A DNA stretch of 64,000 nucleotides from Hungatella effluvii (GCF_003201875.1 NZ_QJKD01000026.1:1-64000); one strand, 5' to 3'; numbered from the stretch's first letter, positions 16,208 to 26,321 are shown. The notes: generated by a model from the sequence alone, not told the origin. Numbers and translations are program-made.

Positions 16208-16287
16208 TAAGATACGACAAACGATTTAAAATCTGTAACCAAGAGTTTCACAATGATTATAAATCTATGAGAGAGGTAAGGGGTAAC

Positions 16288-17613
16288 ATGAAAAAGAGAA
16301 TTATAGCAGTACTGCTGGCAGCAGCAACAGCCATATCCACAACAGCCTGTAAAGCACCGGCAGGTCAGGAATCCACTGGTGCAGAGAAAACGGAAGCAGC
16401 CGTGCCTGCAGAAAACGGAAGCATGAAAACGGATCCGGTGACGATTCATTACTTTGGCCATGCCAACAGCAATGGAGCAAATGAACAGATTATTTCAGAT
16501 TTTCAAAAGGAGTATCCGTGGATTACTGTGGAATTGGTAGACTTGCCTAATGATACGGCGCAGAAGCTTTCCACCATCAGCACCATTCTCCAGGCAAAAG
16601 ATTCTTCCATTGATGTTATGGTTATGGATGGAACGTGGACAACTAATTTTATGAGTGCGGGATGGCTGGAACCGTTAACAGGAAAAATTACGGATGAACA
16701 GTTAGGAACGTATGTGGATGGGGCCATTTCCGGATGTTATCTGGGAGATGAGCTTTATGCCCTCCCGTTCTATTTAAATGTCAGCTCACTTCTCTATAGA
16801 AAAGATATCCTGGATAAATACGGATTTGAACCGGCAAAAACCTGGGATGAGCTGATTGAACAGTGCAGGGTAATTACAGCCGGAGAAGAAAATATGTCTG
16901 GTTTCACGGCGGCCTGGAAGCAAAATGAATCCCTGACATGTACGGGACTCGAATACGTATGGGCTTTTGGCGGAGACGTCCTTGATGAAAAGGGGACATG
17001 CATTATTAATTCCAATGAGACGAAAGCGGGATTAAAGATGATGAAGCGTCTGGTTGATGAAGGAATCACCGTTGAAGGAATCACCGGATTTACCTCTGCC
17101 GATATGAGGGCTCCGTTTTATGCCGGTAATGTAGTGTATGCAAGGGACTGGGCGACCGGTTATGTCGGAGCAACTGACGAGAAACAGTCCGGCATCGCGG
17201 ATCAGGTTGGAATTGCACCTCTTCCGGGAGGAAAGGACCAGGATACGAACTACAACTGTTCCGGCGGATGGAATATGGGAGTATCTGCATTTTCGGAACA
17301 CAAAGAGGAAGCGGAATTATTTGCAGCATACGCCTGCGGCTATGATGCGAACGTGACGCAGACCTCGATGAACGGTGATATTCCGACCAATCTGGAAGTG
17401 CTGAAGAGTGAGAAGGTATTAGAAGCGCGGCCATATATGGCAGAACTTGCCGACATGACGGCAAAATGTAAGAATCGCCCTTCCTCACCTTATTACGAGG
17501 AAGTATCTGCGGCATTCCAGAACGGAGTTGGCAATTATCTGGCGGGTAATGTCGAGCTGGATCCCATGCTGGAAGAAATGCAGAAGACAATTGATGAAAT
17601 TATGTCCAGATAA
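16288..17613 (+). CDS. Sugar ABC transporter substrate-binding lipoprotein
   Basis: The 441-residue family-1 extracellular sugar-binding protein has a lipoprotein signal ending TTAC (Cys21). The mature part begins with an Ala/Glu-rich linker and then ITIHYFGH-like sequence typical of MalE-type proteins (VTIHYFGHANSNGANEQII region). Trp- and Tyr-rich segments such as GGWNMGVSAF fit a carbohydrate site. The start MKKRII is set by AGGTAAGGGG. It is the first gene of an operon with two permeases and a glycosidase, controlled by the divergent LacI protein. No ATPase is encoded here, so a shared MsmX-type ATPase elsewhere is likely. Confidence 0.9.
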   Translation: MKKRIIAVLLAAATAISTTACKAPAGQESTGAEKTEAAVPAENGSMKTDPVTIHYFGHANSNGANEQIISDFQKEYPWITVELVDLPNDTAQKLSTISTILQAKDSSIDVMVMDGTWTTNFMSAGWLEPLTGKITDEQLGTYVDGAISGCYLGDELYALPFYLNVSSLLYRKDILDKYGFEPAKTWDELIEQCRVITAGEENMSGFTAAWKQNESLTCTGLEYVWAFGGDVLDEKGTCIINSNETKAGLKMMKRLVDEGITVEGITGFTSADMRAPFYAGNVVYARDWATGYVGATDEKQSGIADQVGIAPLPGGKDQDTNYNCSGGWNMGVSAFSEHKEEAELFAAYACGYDANVTQTSMNGDIPTNLEVLKSEKVLEARPYMAELADMTAKCKNRPSSPYYEEVSAAFQNGVGNYLAGNVELDPMLEEMQKTIDEIMSR

Positions 17614-17666
17614 CTCAGAGGGGCGTCTGACCTTAAGACGCCCCGGATTTTACAGGAGGCTTTTCT

Positions 17667-18545
17667 ATGTATCAGAAAAAACGTCAGCGGGTTGCCTATT
17701 TGTTTTTAATACCGGCCATGGTGCTGTTCCTGCTGTTTGTGGCGTATCCCGTGCTCAATACTTTAAAAACCAGTCTTTATTCCCTGCGGATTCAGACGCT
17801 CAGTCAGGGCGGTAAATTTGTGGGATTTCAGAATTTTATAAAACTGGCTCAGGATAAGACCATGTTAACTTCGCTGGTGTTTACGGTGGGATTTACAGTC
17901 GTTTCCGTAATACTGGAAACGGTGCTGGGCATGGCGTGTGCGCTGATCATGAACCGCACTTTTAAGGGACAGGGCTTTGTGAGAGCGATGATCCTGATTC
18001 CGTGGTGTATTCCCACCATTGTATCTGGTCTTATGTGGTCCTATATGTTCTCGGAATCCTTTGGAGTAATCAATCAGGCTTTAAAGGCGATTGGACTTTC
18101 GCCGGTCATGTGGGTAACCGGGGCAAAAGGTGCATTTTCTTCCATGATCATAGCCGACGTGTGGAAAACAAGTCCCTATATGTCGCTGCTGCTTCTTTCC
18201 GGATTAAAGACCGTTCCGGGAGATATCTATGAAGCAGCCGCCATAGATGGTGCTGGAAAGATACAGCAGTTCTTTTTTATTACACTTCCGGTTATCAAAC
18301 CGGTAGTTCTGGTCTCTGTCATGTTCCGGACCATACAGAGTTTTCGTATTTACGATCTCGTCAAAGTCCTTACGGACGGCGGTCCTAACAGCGCAACGCA
18401 GAGCCTGACTATGTATACAATGAAACAGTATTTTACATTCGGAGACTTAGGATATGGCGCGGCGCTTGCGGTTCTCACATTTGCTGTATCCCTGATAATT
18501 GCCATGTTCTTTTATGATGGTATGAAATCAAAACTGGAGGTGTAA
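17667..18545 (+). CDS. Carbohydrate ABC transporter permease (MalF type)
   Basis: The 292-residue protein has six predicted membrane helices and the permease coupling motif (EAAAIDGAGKIQQFFFITLP region near residue 190). The start follows GGAGG. It forms one half of the membrane channel with the next gene, whose ATG begins directly after its stop. It would sit in the cell membrane and accept sugar from the binding protein encoded upstream. Confidence 0.92.
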   Translation: MYQKKRQRVAYLFLIPAMVLFLLFVAYPVLNTLKTSLYSLRIQTLSQGGKFVGFQNFIKLAQDKTMLTSLVFTVGFTVVSVILETVLGMACALIMNRTFKGQGFVRAMILIPWCIPTIVSGLMWSYMFSESFGVINQALKAIGLSPVMWVTGAKGAFSSMIIADVWKTSPYMSLLLLSGLKTVPGDIYEAAAIDGAGKIQQFFFITLPVIKPVVLVSVMFRTIQSFRIYDLVKVLTDGGPNSATQSLTMYTMKQYFTFGDLGYGAALAVLTFAVSLIIAMFFYDGMKSKLEV

Positions 18546-19382
18546 ATGGCAATGAATAAGAAAAAATTGTGCCGGTTTGGTCTGGCCGTGTTTCAGATTG
18601 TGTTTCTTTCCATGATGATACTTCCGTTTCTCTGGCTGATCTTGGGATCCTTTAAAAATATGAGAGAGCTTTCGGCTATTCCGGTTAAGATATTTCCTGA
18701 GGTATGGAGTTTAGACAATTTCAGGCAGGCGTTTGAGGAACAGCCATTTGCAAGGTATATTTTTAACAGTGTTGTTGTGGCGGCCTTAACGACGGTTCTC
18801 ATTATTGTTGTAGCCTCCATGACGGCCTACTCTCTGGCGAGAACCAAGATAAAGGGCAAAAAGCTGATACTGATTCTGCTTCTTTCTGTATCGCTGCTTC
18901 CTCCGGTTACACTGCTGAATCCTCTGTATTATATGCTCAGCAATATGAAGCTGCTGAACAGTCTGATCGGGCTATCATTGGTTCTGACTGTGGTAGAGCT
19001 GCCCACTGCAGTATGGTTCTTAACCAGCTTCTTCCAGACTGTGCCTATCGATATGGAAGAAAGTGCAATGATCGACGGCGCGGGGATTCTAAAGACATTT
19101 ACCAGTATCATCCTTCCTCTGATAGGACCGGGGATTTTTACAATCAGCATCATGACGTTTATTAATGCGTGGAATAATTATATCTTTCCGTCAGTCTTCA
19201 ATCCATTACCGAAGGCTCGTACCGTGACCGTGGCATTAACTCTTTATTCTACGGAAACGATGGTGCCGTGGCACCTGATCTCAGCCGCCGCCGTGGTGGT
19301 GACACTTCCGCTGGTGATCGTAGTATTGCTGCTTCAGAAAAAAATTATTTCCGGAATTATGGATGGCGGAGTGAAGGGCTAG
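18546..19382 (+). CDS. Carbohydrate ABC transporter permease (MalG type)
   Basis: The 278-residue partner permease has six predicted helices and the coupling segment ESAMIDGAGILKTFTSIILP near residue 175. It begins immediately after the MalF-type gene; GGAGGTG at the end of that gene serves as its RBS. It completes the channel. The glycosidase gene follows 13 bases later in the same operon. Confidence 0.92.
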   Translation: MAMNKKKLCRFGLAVFQIVFLSMMILPFLWLILGSFKNMRELSAIPVKIFPEVWSLDNFRQAFEEQPFARYIFNSVVVAALTTVLIIVVASMTAYSLARTKIKGKKLILILLLSVSLLPPVTLLNPLYYMLSNMKLLNSLIGLSLVLTVVELPTAVWFLTSFFQTVPIDMEESAMIDGAGILKTFTSIILPLIGPGIFTISIMTFINAWNNYIFPSVFNPLPKARTVTVALTLYSTETMVPWHLISAAAVVVTLPLVIVVLLLQKKIISGIMDGGVKG

Positions 19383-19395
19383 GGGGAGAAGGTAA

Positions 19396-22308
19396 ATGAG
19401 AAATCTGGAGATATATAAGGAGTATCTTCCTGACTGGGGACCGTATTCCAAGAAATACATGGGGGTATCCCGGGCCTGCGAAGACGGACAGATTCCCGGA
19501 GCCAGGTTTGATCTGGTGGTATTTCCGACACTGGCCAACAGTGGTGTGCCGGTACCCAATGTGACCGTTCCAAGCAATTACCATCCGTGGCAGGCCGCGG
19601 CCGATCTGCGTTATTACAGTTATCGATACGATTTGGAGTGGAAGGATCAGTGTTACGCGGAGGTATCATTTTCCCAAATGGAAGCAGGGAAGGTGGTAAT
19701 CAGGACCGAGTTTGTCAACAGGACGAAGGAAGCTCAGTATGGCTGCCTGAATTATTTTGCAGCTATGGAATATCCTTATCCATATGAGTATTATCTCGCA
19801 TTGCCTGATAAGTGCGAGTTTTGGGACGCGGTATCTTATGATGCGTATGAGTATGCCAGACCCAGACCATGGGACTGTTTAAATCCCGATGGAACGAAAA
19901 AGGGAGAGTTTTACGATCCCGATTTTATTGGTCATCATGGACTGGGAGACCGGGTCAATAAAGATTTCGTCTTTGAAATCCGCCACTGGGATTTCCGTTC
20001 CTTTGGGGCAGATGAGGGTGATTTTGTCAGGTACCGTAGAAATACTGCAAAAGATTATGTGAGTGGAGTGCTGTATATACGGGCGCTGATCAAAGAGGAT
20101 AGAGAAGATGCTTTCTATTTGCTGGAGATCCGGGACGACGAGAGGAACCGGTTGAATTTTCGGAAAAATGTGGTATTCCGGAAAGACGGCAGTGTTATCG
20201 TTGATAGCAATGATACCGGAGGCGGCGCGGACAGGAAAACAGTGGCGGCGGACTCTGAATGCCGGCGTGCAGTCAGAGAAAAAAAGGATTGTTCTGCCGC
20301 CTCGGATGAGGCGGCACGGGCCAGGACAAGGGCTGCGGAGCAGGGCTGTCCCATATTGTATGAAATTCCAATTGGGAGATTACCGGAAGGACTGCATACG
20401 ATATCTCTGATTTCCCATGGGAATTCGGCCTTGGAGCTGGACTGCTTTGCCCTGACAGAATGGGAGGACCGGTCGGTTGTCCGGGCGGAACGCAAGGAGT
20501 ACGAGGTTCATCCTGCAATCAGTCATGAGGAGGGGACTCTGACTTACGAATACGGCGCGTGTGATACAAAAATATGTTTTGCTCTGCTCAGCCCATTAGT
20601 TAAGTTTCGGAACATTGAGTCAGGGGTCCTGGAAGATGCATGGATATCGAGACTTTCCAACGGAGATGAGACCTTTGACGATGTGCTTGCACCGTTTGGA
20701 AATGCATTTCCCAGAAAACACAGCAGTCCGGGATATTATCATAATTCTATGATCCCATCCATTTTTATTAAGCCAGGAGAGAGCCGCGTTGAATATGCAG
20801 TAATTGGAGATGAGCGGTGGGAGATTTCGATAGAGGATTGTGAACGGATCTATCGGGAGTGCCGGGCAGATGCATTTTCTTTTCAGTTAAAGGAAGACGG
20901 CAGGCCATATGAACTCAGTACCCGCATTCTGGGAGCGACAGAGCTTACAAATGTGGTGTATCCAATCCATTTAGATGATGGATTTATCAAGCACCATACG
21001 CCGGGAAAACGATGGGACAGCCTGTATACATGGGATTCCGGGATGATCGCCATGGGGCTGCGTGATATGAACCAGGGACTGGCAGAATACATTCTGGACA
21101 CGTATCTTGCGGAATTGGATAACAAAAATTACGCATTTGTCCACCATGGAACCCCGATTCCGACTCACCTGTATCTTTATCAGGAGATGCTGAATCATAC
21201 GGAGGAGAAAGACCACCTCCTGGCGTATTATGACAGAGCCAAACGGTATTATGAGTTTTTGGCTGGAAGGGGCGACGGGTCCGTAACGGCCAGGTTTCAG
21301 AGCAGTCTGACGACGACCTTCGATTACTTTTTTAATTGCAGCGGTATGGACGATCTGCCGCCGCAGATGTACGTAAAGGAGCACGCGGCGGCCGGAGGAA
21401 TCGCACCGGTTATTTCCACCTGTCAGGTGATCAGAACTGCAAAAATACTTCTTATGGCTGCGGAACATCTGGGATACGGGGAAGACGTGAGACAGTACGA
21501 ACAGGATATGAACAGGCTGACCGATGCGCTTTCACAGGCCTGGGATGAGGAAAGCGGATACTTCGGCTATCTGGTTCACGACGAAGAGGGGAGAGCGGAT
21601 CATATCCTCAGAACAGAAGACGGAGAAAATTATAACAAGACGGTGGAAGGGATCTATCCTCTGATTGCGGGAGCGTGTTCCGGGGAACAGGAGGAACGGC
21701 TTCTGGCGCATCTCAAGAATCCGGAGGAGTTATTTTCCAGAGCAGGCATCAGTTCTGTGGATCAGTCAGCGAGTTATTTTATAAAAGATGGTTATTGGAA
21801 TGGAAATGTGTGGTTTCCGCATCAGTGGTTTATCTGGAAGACAATGCTGGATATGGGAGAAGGAGAATTTGCCTATGAAATTGCGCATCGGGCACTGGAA
21901 GTCTGGAAACAGGAGGTTGACCGAAGCTATTATACATTTGAGCAGATAAATATAGAGACGGGACGCGGCGGCTGGTTTCATCATTTCAGCGGACTTTCCT
22001 CTCCGGTCTCTGTATGGGCGTCAGCCTATTACCGTCCGGGGAATGTCAGCACAGGGTTTGATCTGTGGATAGAGTTTATAAGATTTAATGATACCACAGA
22101 GGAATGCTGCCTGAAATTTCGGAAATATTCCCATCGATCCTGCGTGATCCTGGTTTCCATGGCAGCGCGTAAAGAAGGATATTCGGTTTACTTTACCGAT
22201 GATTTCGGTCTTGTGGAGAGCCGGGCGGAATTTAAGGAGCGTACGAAAGGAACCCTGGAAATCTCTTTGGCTGAAGAACGGATGGATGGAATCTTGAGGA
22301 TTTTCTGA
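19396..22308 (+). CDS. Large glycoside hydrolase, MGH1/GH63-like toroid
   Basis: The 970-residue intracellular enzyme has no signal peptide. The N-terminal half is beta-rich. The C-terminal half, from about residue 510, has the alpha/alpha-toroid sequence of MGH1-like/GH63-type hydrolases: KRWDSLYTWDSGMIAMGL, HHGTPIPTHLYLYQEML, then DGYWNGNVWFPHQWFIWK near residue 795. Acidic residues in the WDSG and GYWNGNVW regions fit the catalytic area of the clan, but I do not assign them. It probably cleaves an oligosaccharide brought in by the adjacent transporter. The exact bond is not determinable. It is the last gene of the LacI-controlled operon, followed by a terminator. Confidence 0.8.
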   Translation: MRNLEIYKEYLPDWGPYSKKYMGVSRACEDGQIPGARFDLVVFPTLANSGVPVPNVTVPSNYHPWQAAADLRYYSYRYDLEWKDQCYAEVSFSQMEAGKVVIRTEFVNRTKEAQYGCLNYFAAMEYPYPYEYYLALPDKCEFWDAVSYDAYEYARPRPWDCLNPDGTKKGEFYDPDFIGHHGLGDRVNKDFVFEIRHWDFRSFGADEGDFVRYRRNTAKDYVSGVLYIRALIKEDREDAFYLLEIRDDERNRLNFRKNVVFRKDGSVIVDSNDTGGGADRKTVAADSECRRAVREKKDCSAASDEAARARTRAAEQGCPILYEIPIGRLPEGLHTISLISHGNSALELDCFALTEWEDRSVVRAERKEYEVHPAISHEEGTLTYEYGACDTKICFALLSPLVKFRNIESGVLEDAWISRLSNGDETFDDVLAPFGNAFPRKHSSPGYYHNSMIPSIFIKPGESRVEYAVIGDERWEISIEDCERIYRECRADAFSFQLKEDGRPYELSTRILGATELTNVVYPIHLDDGFIKHHTPGKRWDSLYTWDSGMIAMGLRDMNQGLAEYILDTYLAELDNKNYAFVHHGTPIPTHLYLYQEMLNHTEEKDHLLAYYDRAKRYYEFLAGRGDGSVTARFQSSLTTTFDYFFNCSGMDDLPPQMYVKEHAAAGGIAPVISTCQVIRTAKILLMAAEHLGYGEDVRQYEQDMNRLTDALSQAWDEESGYFGYLVHDEEGRADHILRTEDGENYNKTVEGIYPLIAGACSGEQEERLLAHLKNPEELFSRAGISSVDQSASYFIKDGYWNGNVWFPHQWFIWKTMLDMGEGEFAYEIAHRALEVWKQEVDRSYYTFEQINIETGRGGWFHHFSGLSSPVSVWASAYYRPGNVSTGFDLWIEFIRFNDTTEECCLKFRKYSHRSCVILVSMAARKEGYSVYFTDDFGLVESRAEFKERTKGTLEISLAEERMDGILRIF

Positions 22309-22336
22309 TACAAAGAACAGGCAGAGAAAGAAAAAA

Positions 22337-22366
22337 CTCCGGGAGAACGTCGTTCCCGGAGCTTTT
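22337..22366 (+). terminator. Terminator after the glycosidase operon
   Basis: CTCCGGGA and TTCCCGGAG pair around an eight-base loop, followed by CTTTT. Confidence 0.8.
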
Positions 22367-22426
22367 CATTATTTATGCATTCATGCTTCTTCCTGCTGAT
22401 ACACAATCACATTATCTTACAATCAA

Positions 22427-23341
22427 CTATCTCACAATCACATAAATCAAATACACCAGATACATCGCCAGCATGAAAGCCCCCTCCATACGGCTGATAC
22501 GGTTCCGGCTGCGGCAGAGGATCCATGTAATGGCGCTGGCAATGATTAAGAATCCTATATCATAAACCGAGAACGGGTTGACAAGGAGCGGGTGGATCGC
22601 GGCGGAGGCGCCGAGAACCATTAAAATATTAAAGATATTGGAGCCGATGACATTTCCCAGGGCGAGGCCATTCTCGCCTTTTCGGGAGGCGACGATGGAG
22701 GTGACGAGCTCGGGGAGAGATGTGCCCAGGGCGACGATGGTCAGTCCGATCAGGTTCTGGCTTAAACCGAAAGACGCGGCAATGGCGCTGGCATTTTCCA
22801 CGACTAAGTCACCGCCCCAGACGATGGCGGCCAGTCCGCCCACGATGTAGACGGCGCAGCGCAGCGGCGGAAGCGTTTTGACCTCCTCGGTGGTGACGAT
22901 CCGGTTGACCAGGGCGTCGCGGACGGTCAGCCCGACAAATGCCGCAAACAGGACCAGAAGGAGGATGCCATCCACGCGGCCGACGGTCTGATCGAATAAG
23001 ATCATTGCGAACAGGACAACCGCTACAGCTGCCGAGGCCGCATAGTCCCAGCGAAGCTTGACGGCAAACGGGCGGATCGCACCGCAGGCTCCCAGTACGA
23101 CCAGGAGATTAAACAGGTTGGAACCGATCACATTTCCAACCGCGATATCATTATTTCCTGCGATGGAAGCGGATATGCTGACCGATAATTCCGGCGCACT
23201 GGTTCCAAATGCCACGATGGTGAGTCCAATGATGATGCTGGGAATGCGCAGTGCTCTGGCGACAGAGGAACTGGCCTCCACAAAGTAATCGGCTCCCTTG
23301 ATCAGCAGCAGGAAACCCAGAATCAGAAATACGTACATCAT
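22427..23341 (-). CDS. Calcium/sodium (or Mn2+) antiporter, CaCA family (YrbG type)
   Basis: The 304-residue membrane exchanger is made of two repeated halves. Each carries the ion-binding alpha-repeat motif: AFGTSAPELSVSISAS near residue 48 and ALGTSLPELVTSIVAS near 195, with GNVIGSN following in both halves. The start is the first of two adjacent ATGs after GAGGG. Its leader holds a probable yybP-ykoY riboswitch, which in known cases turns on Mn2+ exporters of this and other families. The physiological substrate may therefore be Mn2+ as well as Ca2+; that is inference from the regulation. Confidence 0.9.
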   Translation of the reverse strand: MMYVFLILGFLLLIKGADYFVEASSSVARALRIPSIIIGLTIVAFGTSAPELSVSISASIAGNNDIAVGNVIGSNLFNLLVVLGACGAIRPFAVKLRWDYAASAAVAVVLFAMILFDQTVGRVDGILLLVLFAAFVGLTVRDALVNRIVTTEEVKTLPPLRCAVYIVGGLAAIVWGGDLVVENASAIAASFGLSQNLIGLTIVALGTSLPELVTSIVASRKGENGLALGNVIGSNIFNILMVLGASAAIHPLLVNPFSVYDIGFLIIASAITWILCRSRNRISRMEGAFMLAMYLVYLIYVIVR

Positions 23342-23402
23342 AAATAATTTCCCTCTTTCGTTTGTTAAGTGCTCTTGCTTAAAAGGAAGAAGGCCAAAAA
23401 AA

Positions 23403-23454
23403 AGCGAGACTTTTATTGCACGATAAACTAAGATCATGCAATAAAAGTCTCGCT
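23403..23454 (-). terminator. Expression-platform terminator of the antiporter leader
   Basis: A perfect 18-bp stem, AGCGAGACTTTTATTGCA with its complement, around a 16-base loop is flanked by A and T runs. Its upstream arm, in the direction of transcription, includes the 3' strand of the riboswitch P1 helix. Forming P1 would thus break this terminator, the layout of an ON switch. Confidence 0.85.
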
Positions 23455-23572
23455 TTTTATATGTGCACCGGTTTCCGGCAAAATTTTGTTCCCGGTGGAA
23501 CAGAGCTTTTGCGGAAACGGGAATGTCGGCTACACAGGACACGAATTAACGTGCAAGCTACTCCCTTTTACC
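23437..23572 (-). promoter_or_regulatory. yybP-ykoY (manganese) riboswitch aptamer
   Basis: On the minus strand the leader begins TAAAAGGGAGTAGC and closes with GCGAGACTTTTA, the P1 signature of the yybP-ykoY class (consensus close to AAAGGGGAGUAG and ..GACUUU). Between them lie CCGACATTC and ACCGGTG, which fit the conserved metal-site loops. A promoter TTGACT-17-TATACT (23580-23608) sits just upstream and the CaCA antiporter gene downstream. This is a class recognised from memory; a covariance search would settle it. Confidence 0.75.
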
Positions 23573-23579
23573 GGGTATT

Positions 23580-23608
23580 AGTATATCCAGTTTTCGGGGA
23601 AAAGTCAA
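23580..23608 (-). promoter_or_regulatory. Promoter of the riboswitch-antiporter transcript
   Basis: TTGACT, a 17-base spacer and TATACT on the minus strand lie immediately before the aptamer. Confidence 0.75.
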
Positions 23609-23637
23609 GCGGCTTTTCATGCAGCAGCTTCTACAAC

Positions 23638-24171
23638 CTAATGTAGCAGCTTCTGCAGCTCCTCCGATATTCTTCCCAGCACGGCAATAACCTCGGATGT
23701 ATTTTCATTCCGATTCTCGGAAAATGCATAGTATGCGCCATAAATCTGATAGCTCAGGATTATATTTCTGATCGGATCATTCCGGTATTCCGGCAGTCGT
23801 TCAAAGATCAGCTCTTTGATACCGGCCTCAATCTTCTGGATCAGGCACCCGCTCCGGCTTCCTGAAAACAGTGTCTGGATCAACGCATCTCTGGAAAGAT
23901 AGGCGAGGAAGAGCTCTTGGGTAAAAGCGCCGGGATGTTCAATTATATACTCGGGATGATCCAGTGAATTGATGATGGAAGTCACGATTTCCGTCTCCAG
24001 AGAGTCGGACAGCTCATAGATGTCCGCGTAATGGAAATAGAAAGTTGACTTATTGATCATGGCCTTTTCACACAGCTCCTTAACCGTGATCTTCTCCAGG
24101 GGCTTCCCGGAGCGCAGAGCGAGGAAGGCATTGACAATACTCTGTCTGGTTTTTTCTATTCTTAAGTCCAC
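23638..24171 (-). CDS. TetR/AcrR family transcriptional regulator
   Basis: The 177-residue DNA-binding protein has the N-terminal TetR helix-turn-helix (RQSIVNAFLAL, then ITVKELCEKAMINKSTFYFH-like sequence) and a helical C-terminal domain of the type found in DhaS-like regulators. The start is taken at a GTG preceded by GGAAAGGAG; a longer frame from 24216 lacks an RBS. It lies upstream of the antiporter on the same strand but is separated by the riboswitch promoter, so it need not control it. Its ligand is unknown. Confidence 0.85.
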   Translation of the reverse strand: MDLRIEKTRQSIVNAFLALRSGKPLEKITVKELCEKAMINKSTFYFHYADIYELSDSLETEIVTSIINSLDHPEYIIEHPGAFTQELFLAYLSRDALIQTLFSGSRSGCLIQKIEAGIKELIFERLPEYRNDPIRNIILSYQIYGAYYAFSENRNENTSEVIAVLGRISEELQKLLH

Positions 24172-24393
24172 AAGATACTCCTTTCCGACGATTTTACAAA
24201 AAAGTCGTTTATCCAACTGTTTTACAGAAATGGTGATGGATTATAGGTACTAAATTTTATATAATCAATTATAGTAGGAAATCAGACGGTTGTCTATTAT
24301 CTTAGACGGTAAACTCAGCTGTTTGTATGCACGGCTTATCTTTTAAGAGTAATTACGATCAGGACTAATTACTAATTTGCAGGAGGTATCATC

Positions 24394-26226
24394 ATGGATT
24401 ACTATGGGTTTTATACGGGGAAAGAGTTTTCGGCCTATGAATATTTGGGGGCACACGTACTGGAAAGCGGGACTGTGTTCCGAACATTTGCGCCGAATGC
24501 GGTACGGATTTCCGTAATCGGTGAGTTTAATGATTGGCAGGAAACGCCTATGGATAAGGTGTATGACGGGAATTTTTGGGAGTGTACGGTGTCAGGGGCA
24601 AAAGCCGGGATGATGTACAAGTACAGAATATACAGGCGTGATGGCTCTTTTATTGATCACTGCGATCCCTATGGCTTCTTTATGGAACTGCGGCCGCACT
24701 CGGCCTCTGTCATCATCAGCTTAAGCGGATATGAGTTCCGTGATTCCAAATGGCAGAAGAAGCACAGAACAGGGCAGGATAAACCACTCAATATTTACGA
24801 AATACATGCCGGTTCCTGGCGGAGAAAAGAGCGGGTGGACGGTGTGGAAAAGGACGGAGAAAATGATGTGGAAGGGGGGCTGGTAAATGGCTGGTATTCC
24901 TATACTGAGCTGGCGGATTTACTAATCCCGTATCTGGAGGAAAACAGCTATAATTATGTGGAACTGATGCCGCTGTCGGAGCACCCATCCGATGAGTCGT
25001 GGGGCTATCAGAATACCGGCTTTTTCAGCCCGACCTCTCGGTACGGAACCCCGGATGAGTTAAAAGCGTTTGTCGATCAGTGCCACTCTCATGAGATCGG
25101 GGTGATTATGGATTTTGTGCCGGTACATTTTGCAGTGGATGATTATGCGCTCTGGAACTATGACGGTACCGCGCTTTACGAGTATCCCCACAGTGATGTG
25201 GGAAGAAGCGAGTGGGGAAGCTGCAATTTCATGCATTCCCGTGGGGAGGTCAGAAGCTTCCTTCAGTCTGCGGGAAATTACTGGCTGAAGGAATTTCATT
25301 TTGACGGTCTGCGCATGGACGCAGTGAGCAATTTAATCTACTGGCAGGGCGATACCGCAAGAGGGGAAAACAGAAATGGAATTCAGTTTCTTCAAGAGAT
25401 GAACAAAGGCCTTAAAAGTCTGCATCCGGAGGCGCTTCTGATTGCTGAGGATTCTTCCGTCTATCCGGGCGTCACAAAACCGGTGGAACACGGCGGTCTC
25501 GGCTTCGATTATAAGTGGGATATGGGCTGGATGAACGATACCCTGTCATACTTACAGGCACCTCCGTCGGAGAGGAAAGAGAGGTATCATCAGCTCACAT
25601 TCTCCATGCAGTATTTTTATCATGAACATTACCTGCTTCCCTTGTCCCATGACGAGGTAGTCCATGGAAAAGCGACCATCCTGCAGAAAATGTACGGGGC
25701 GTATGAGGGGAAATTTCCTCAGGCCCGCGCGCTTTACCTTTATATGTATGCCCATCCCGGAAAAAAACTGAATTTTATGGGGAATGAGTTTGGCCAGCTC
25801 CGCGAGTGGGAGGAAAAGAGGCAGCAGGACTGGGAGATATTACGTTATCCGGTCCACGATGCGTTTCACCGCTTCATGGAGGATTTAAACCGCTTGTATT
25901 TAAACAGTCCGGCTCTGTATGAGCGGGATTATGAACCGGACGGCTTTAAATGGCTGGACTGTCATCAGGAGGAGCGGCTGATCTATGCGTTTGAACGACG
26001 AAGCGAAAAACAGCGGATTGTAGCCGTCTTCAATTTTTCGGAGGAGGAACAGGAGGAGTATGAACTGAGGGTGGAAGACGCAGACCGTTTATCACTGCTT
26101 CTGTCGAGCGAGACAGCGAGATACGGAGGCGGGCAATCAGAGGCAGAAGTCCTACCGGTTGTGGAAGGAGCGGTAGTGCTGGCAATGCCGCCATACTCCG
26201 GACGGTATTATGCGGTGGAGATTTGA
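24394..26226 (+). CDS. glgB: 1,4-alpha-glucan branching enzyme
   Basis: This GH13 enzyme makes alpha-1,6 branches in glycogen in the cytoplasm. The 610 residues carry a CBM48-like N-terminal domain (GTVFRTFAPNAVRISVIGEFNDW), then the GH13 barrel with the conserved regions DFVPVHF, GLRMDAV (nucleophile Asp near residue 308), AEDSS (acid Glu) and LSHDEVVH. GGAGG lies upstream of the ATG. It is solitary, without other glycogen genes next to it, and followed by its own terminator. The length matches short GlgB enzymes of Clostridia. Confidence 0.93.
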   Translation: MDYYGFYTGKEFSAYEYLGAHVLESGTVFRTFAPNAVRISVIGEFNDWQETPMDKVYDGNFWECTVSGAKAGMMYKYRIYRRDGSFIDHCDPYGFFMELRPHSASVIISLSGYEFRDSKWQKKHRTGQDKPLNIYEIHAGSWRRKERVDGVEKDGENDVEGGLVNGWYSYTELADLLIPYLEENSYNYVELMPLSEHPSDESWGYQNTGFFSPTSRYGTPDELKAFVDQCHSHEIGVIMDFVPVHFAVDDYALWNYDGTALYEYPHSDVGRSEWGSCNFMHSRGEVRSFLQSAGNYWLKEFHFDGLRMDAVSNLIYWQGDTARGENRNGIQFLQEMNKGLKSLHPEALLIAEDSSVYPGVTKPVEHGGLGFDYKWDMGWMNDTLSYLQAPPSERKERYHQLTFSMQYFYHEHYLLPLSHDEVVHGKATILQKMYGAYEGKFPQARALYLYMYAHPGKKLNFMGNEFGQLREWEEKRQQDWEILRYPVHDAFHRFMEDLNRLYLNSPALYERDYEPDGFKWLDCHQEERLIYAFERRSEKQRIVAVFNFSEEEQEEYELRVEDADRLSLLLSSETARYGGGQSEAEVLPVVEGAVVLAMPPYSGRYYAVEI

Positions 26227-26321
26227 GAAAATAAGACGACTGAGCTGGCAGAGGAACAACACACAGCAGTACAACATACAGAAATACAAAAAGCAGAGAC
26301 GCAACATGCAACGACACAAAA

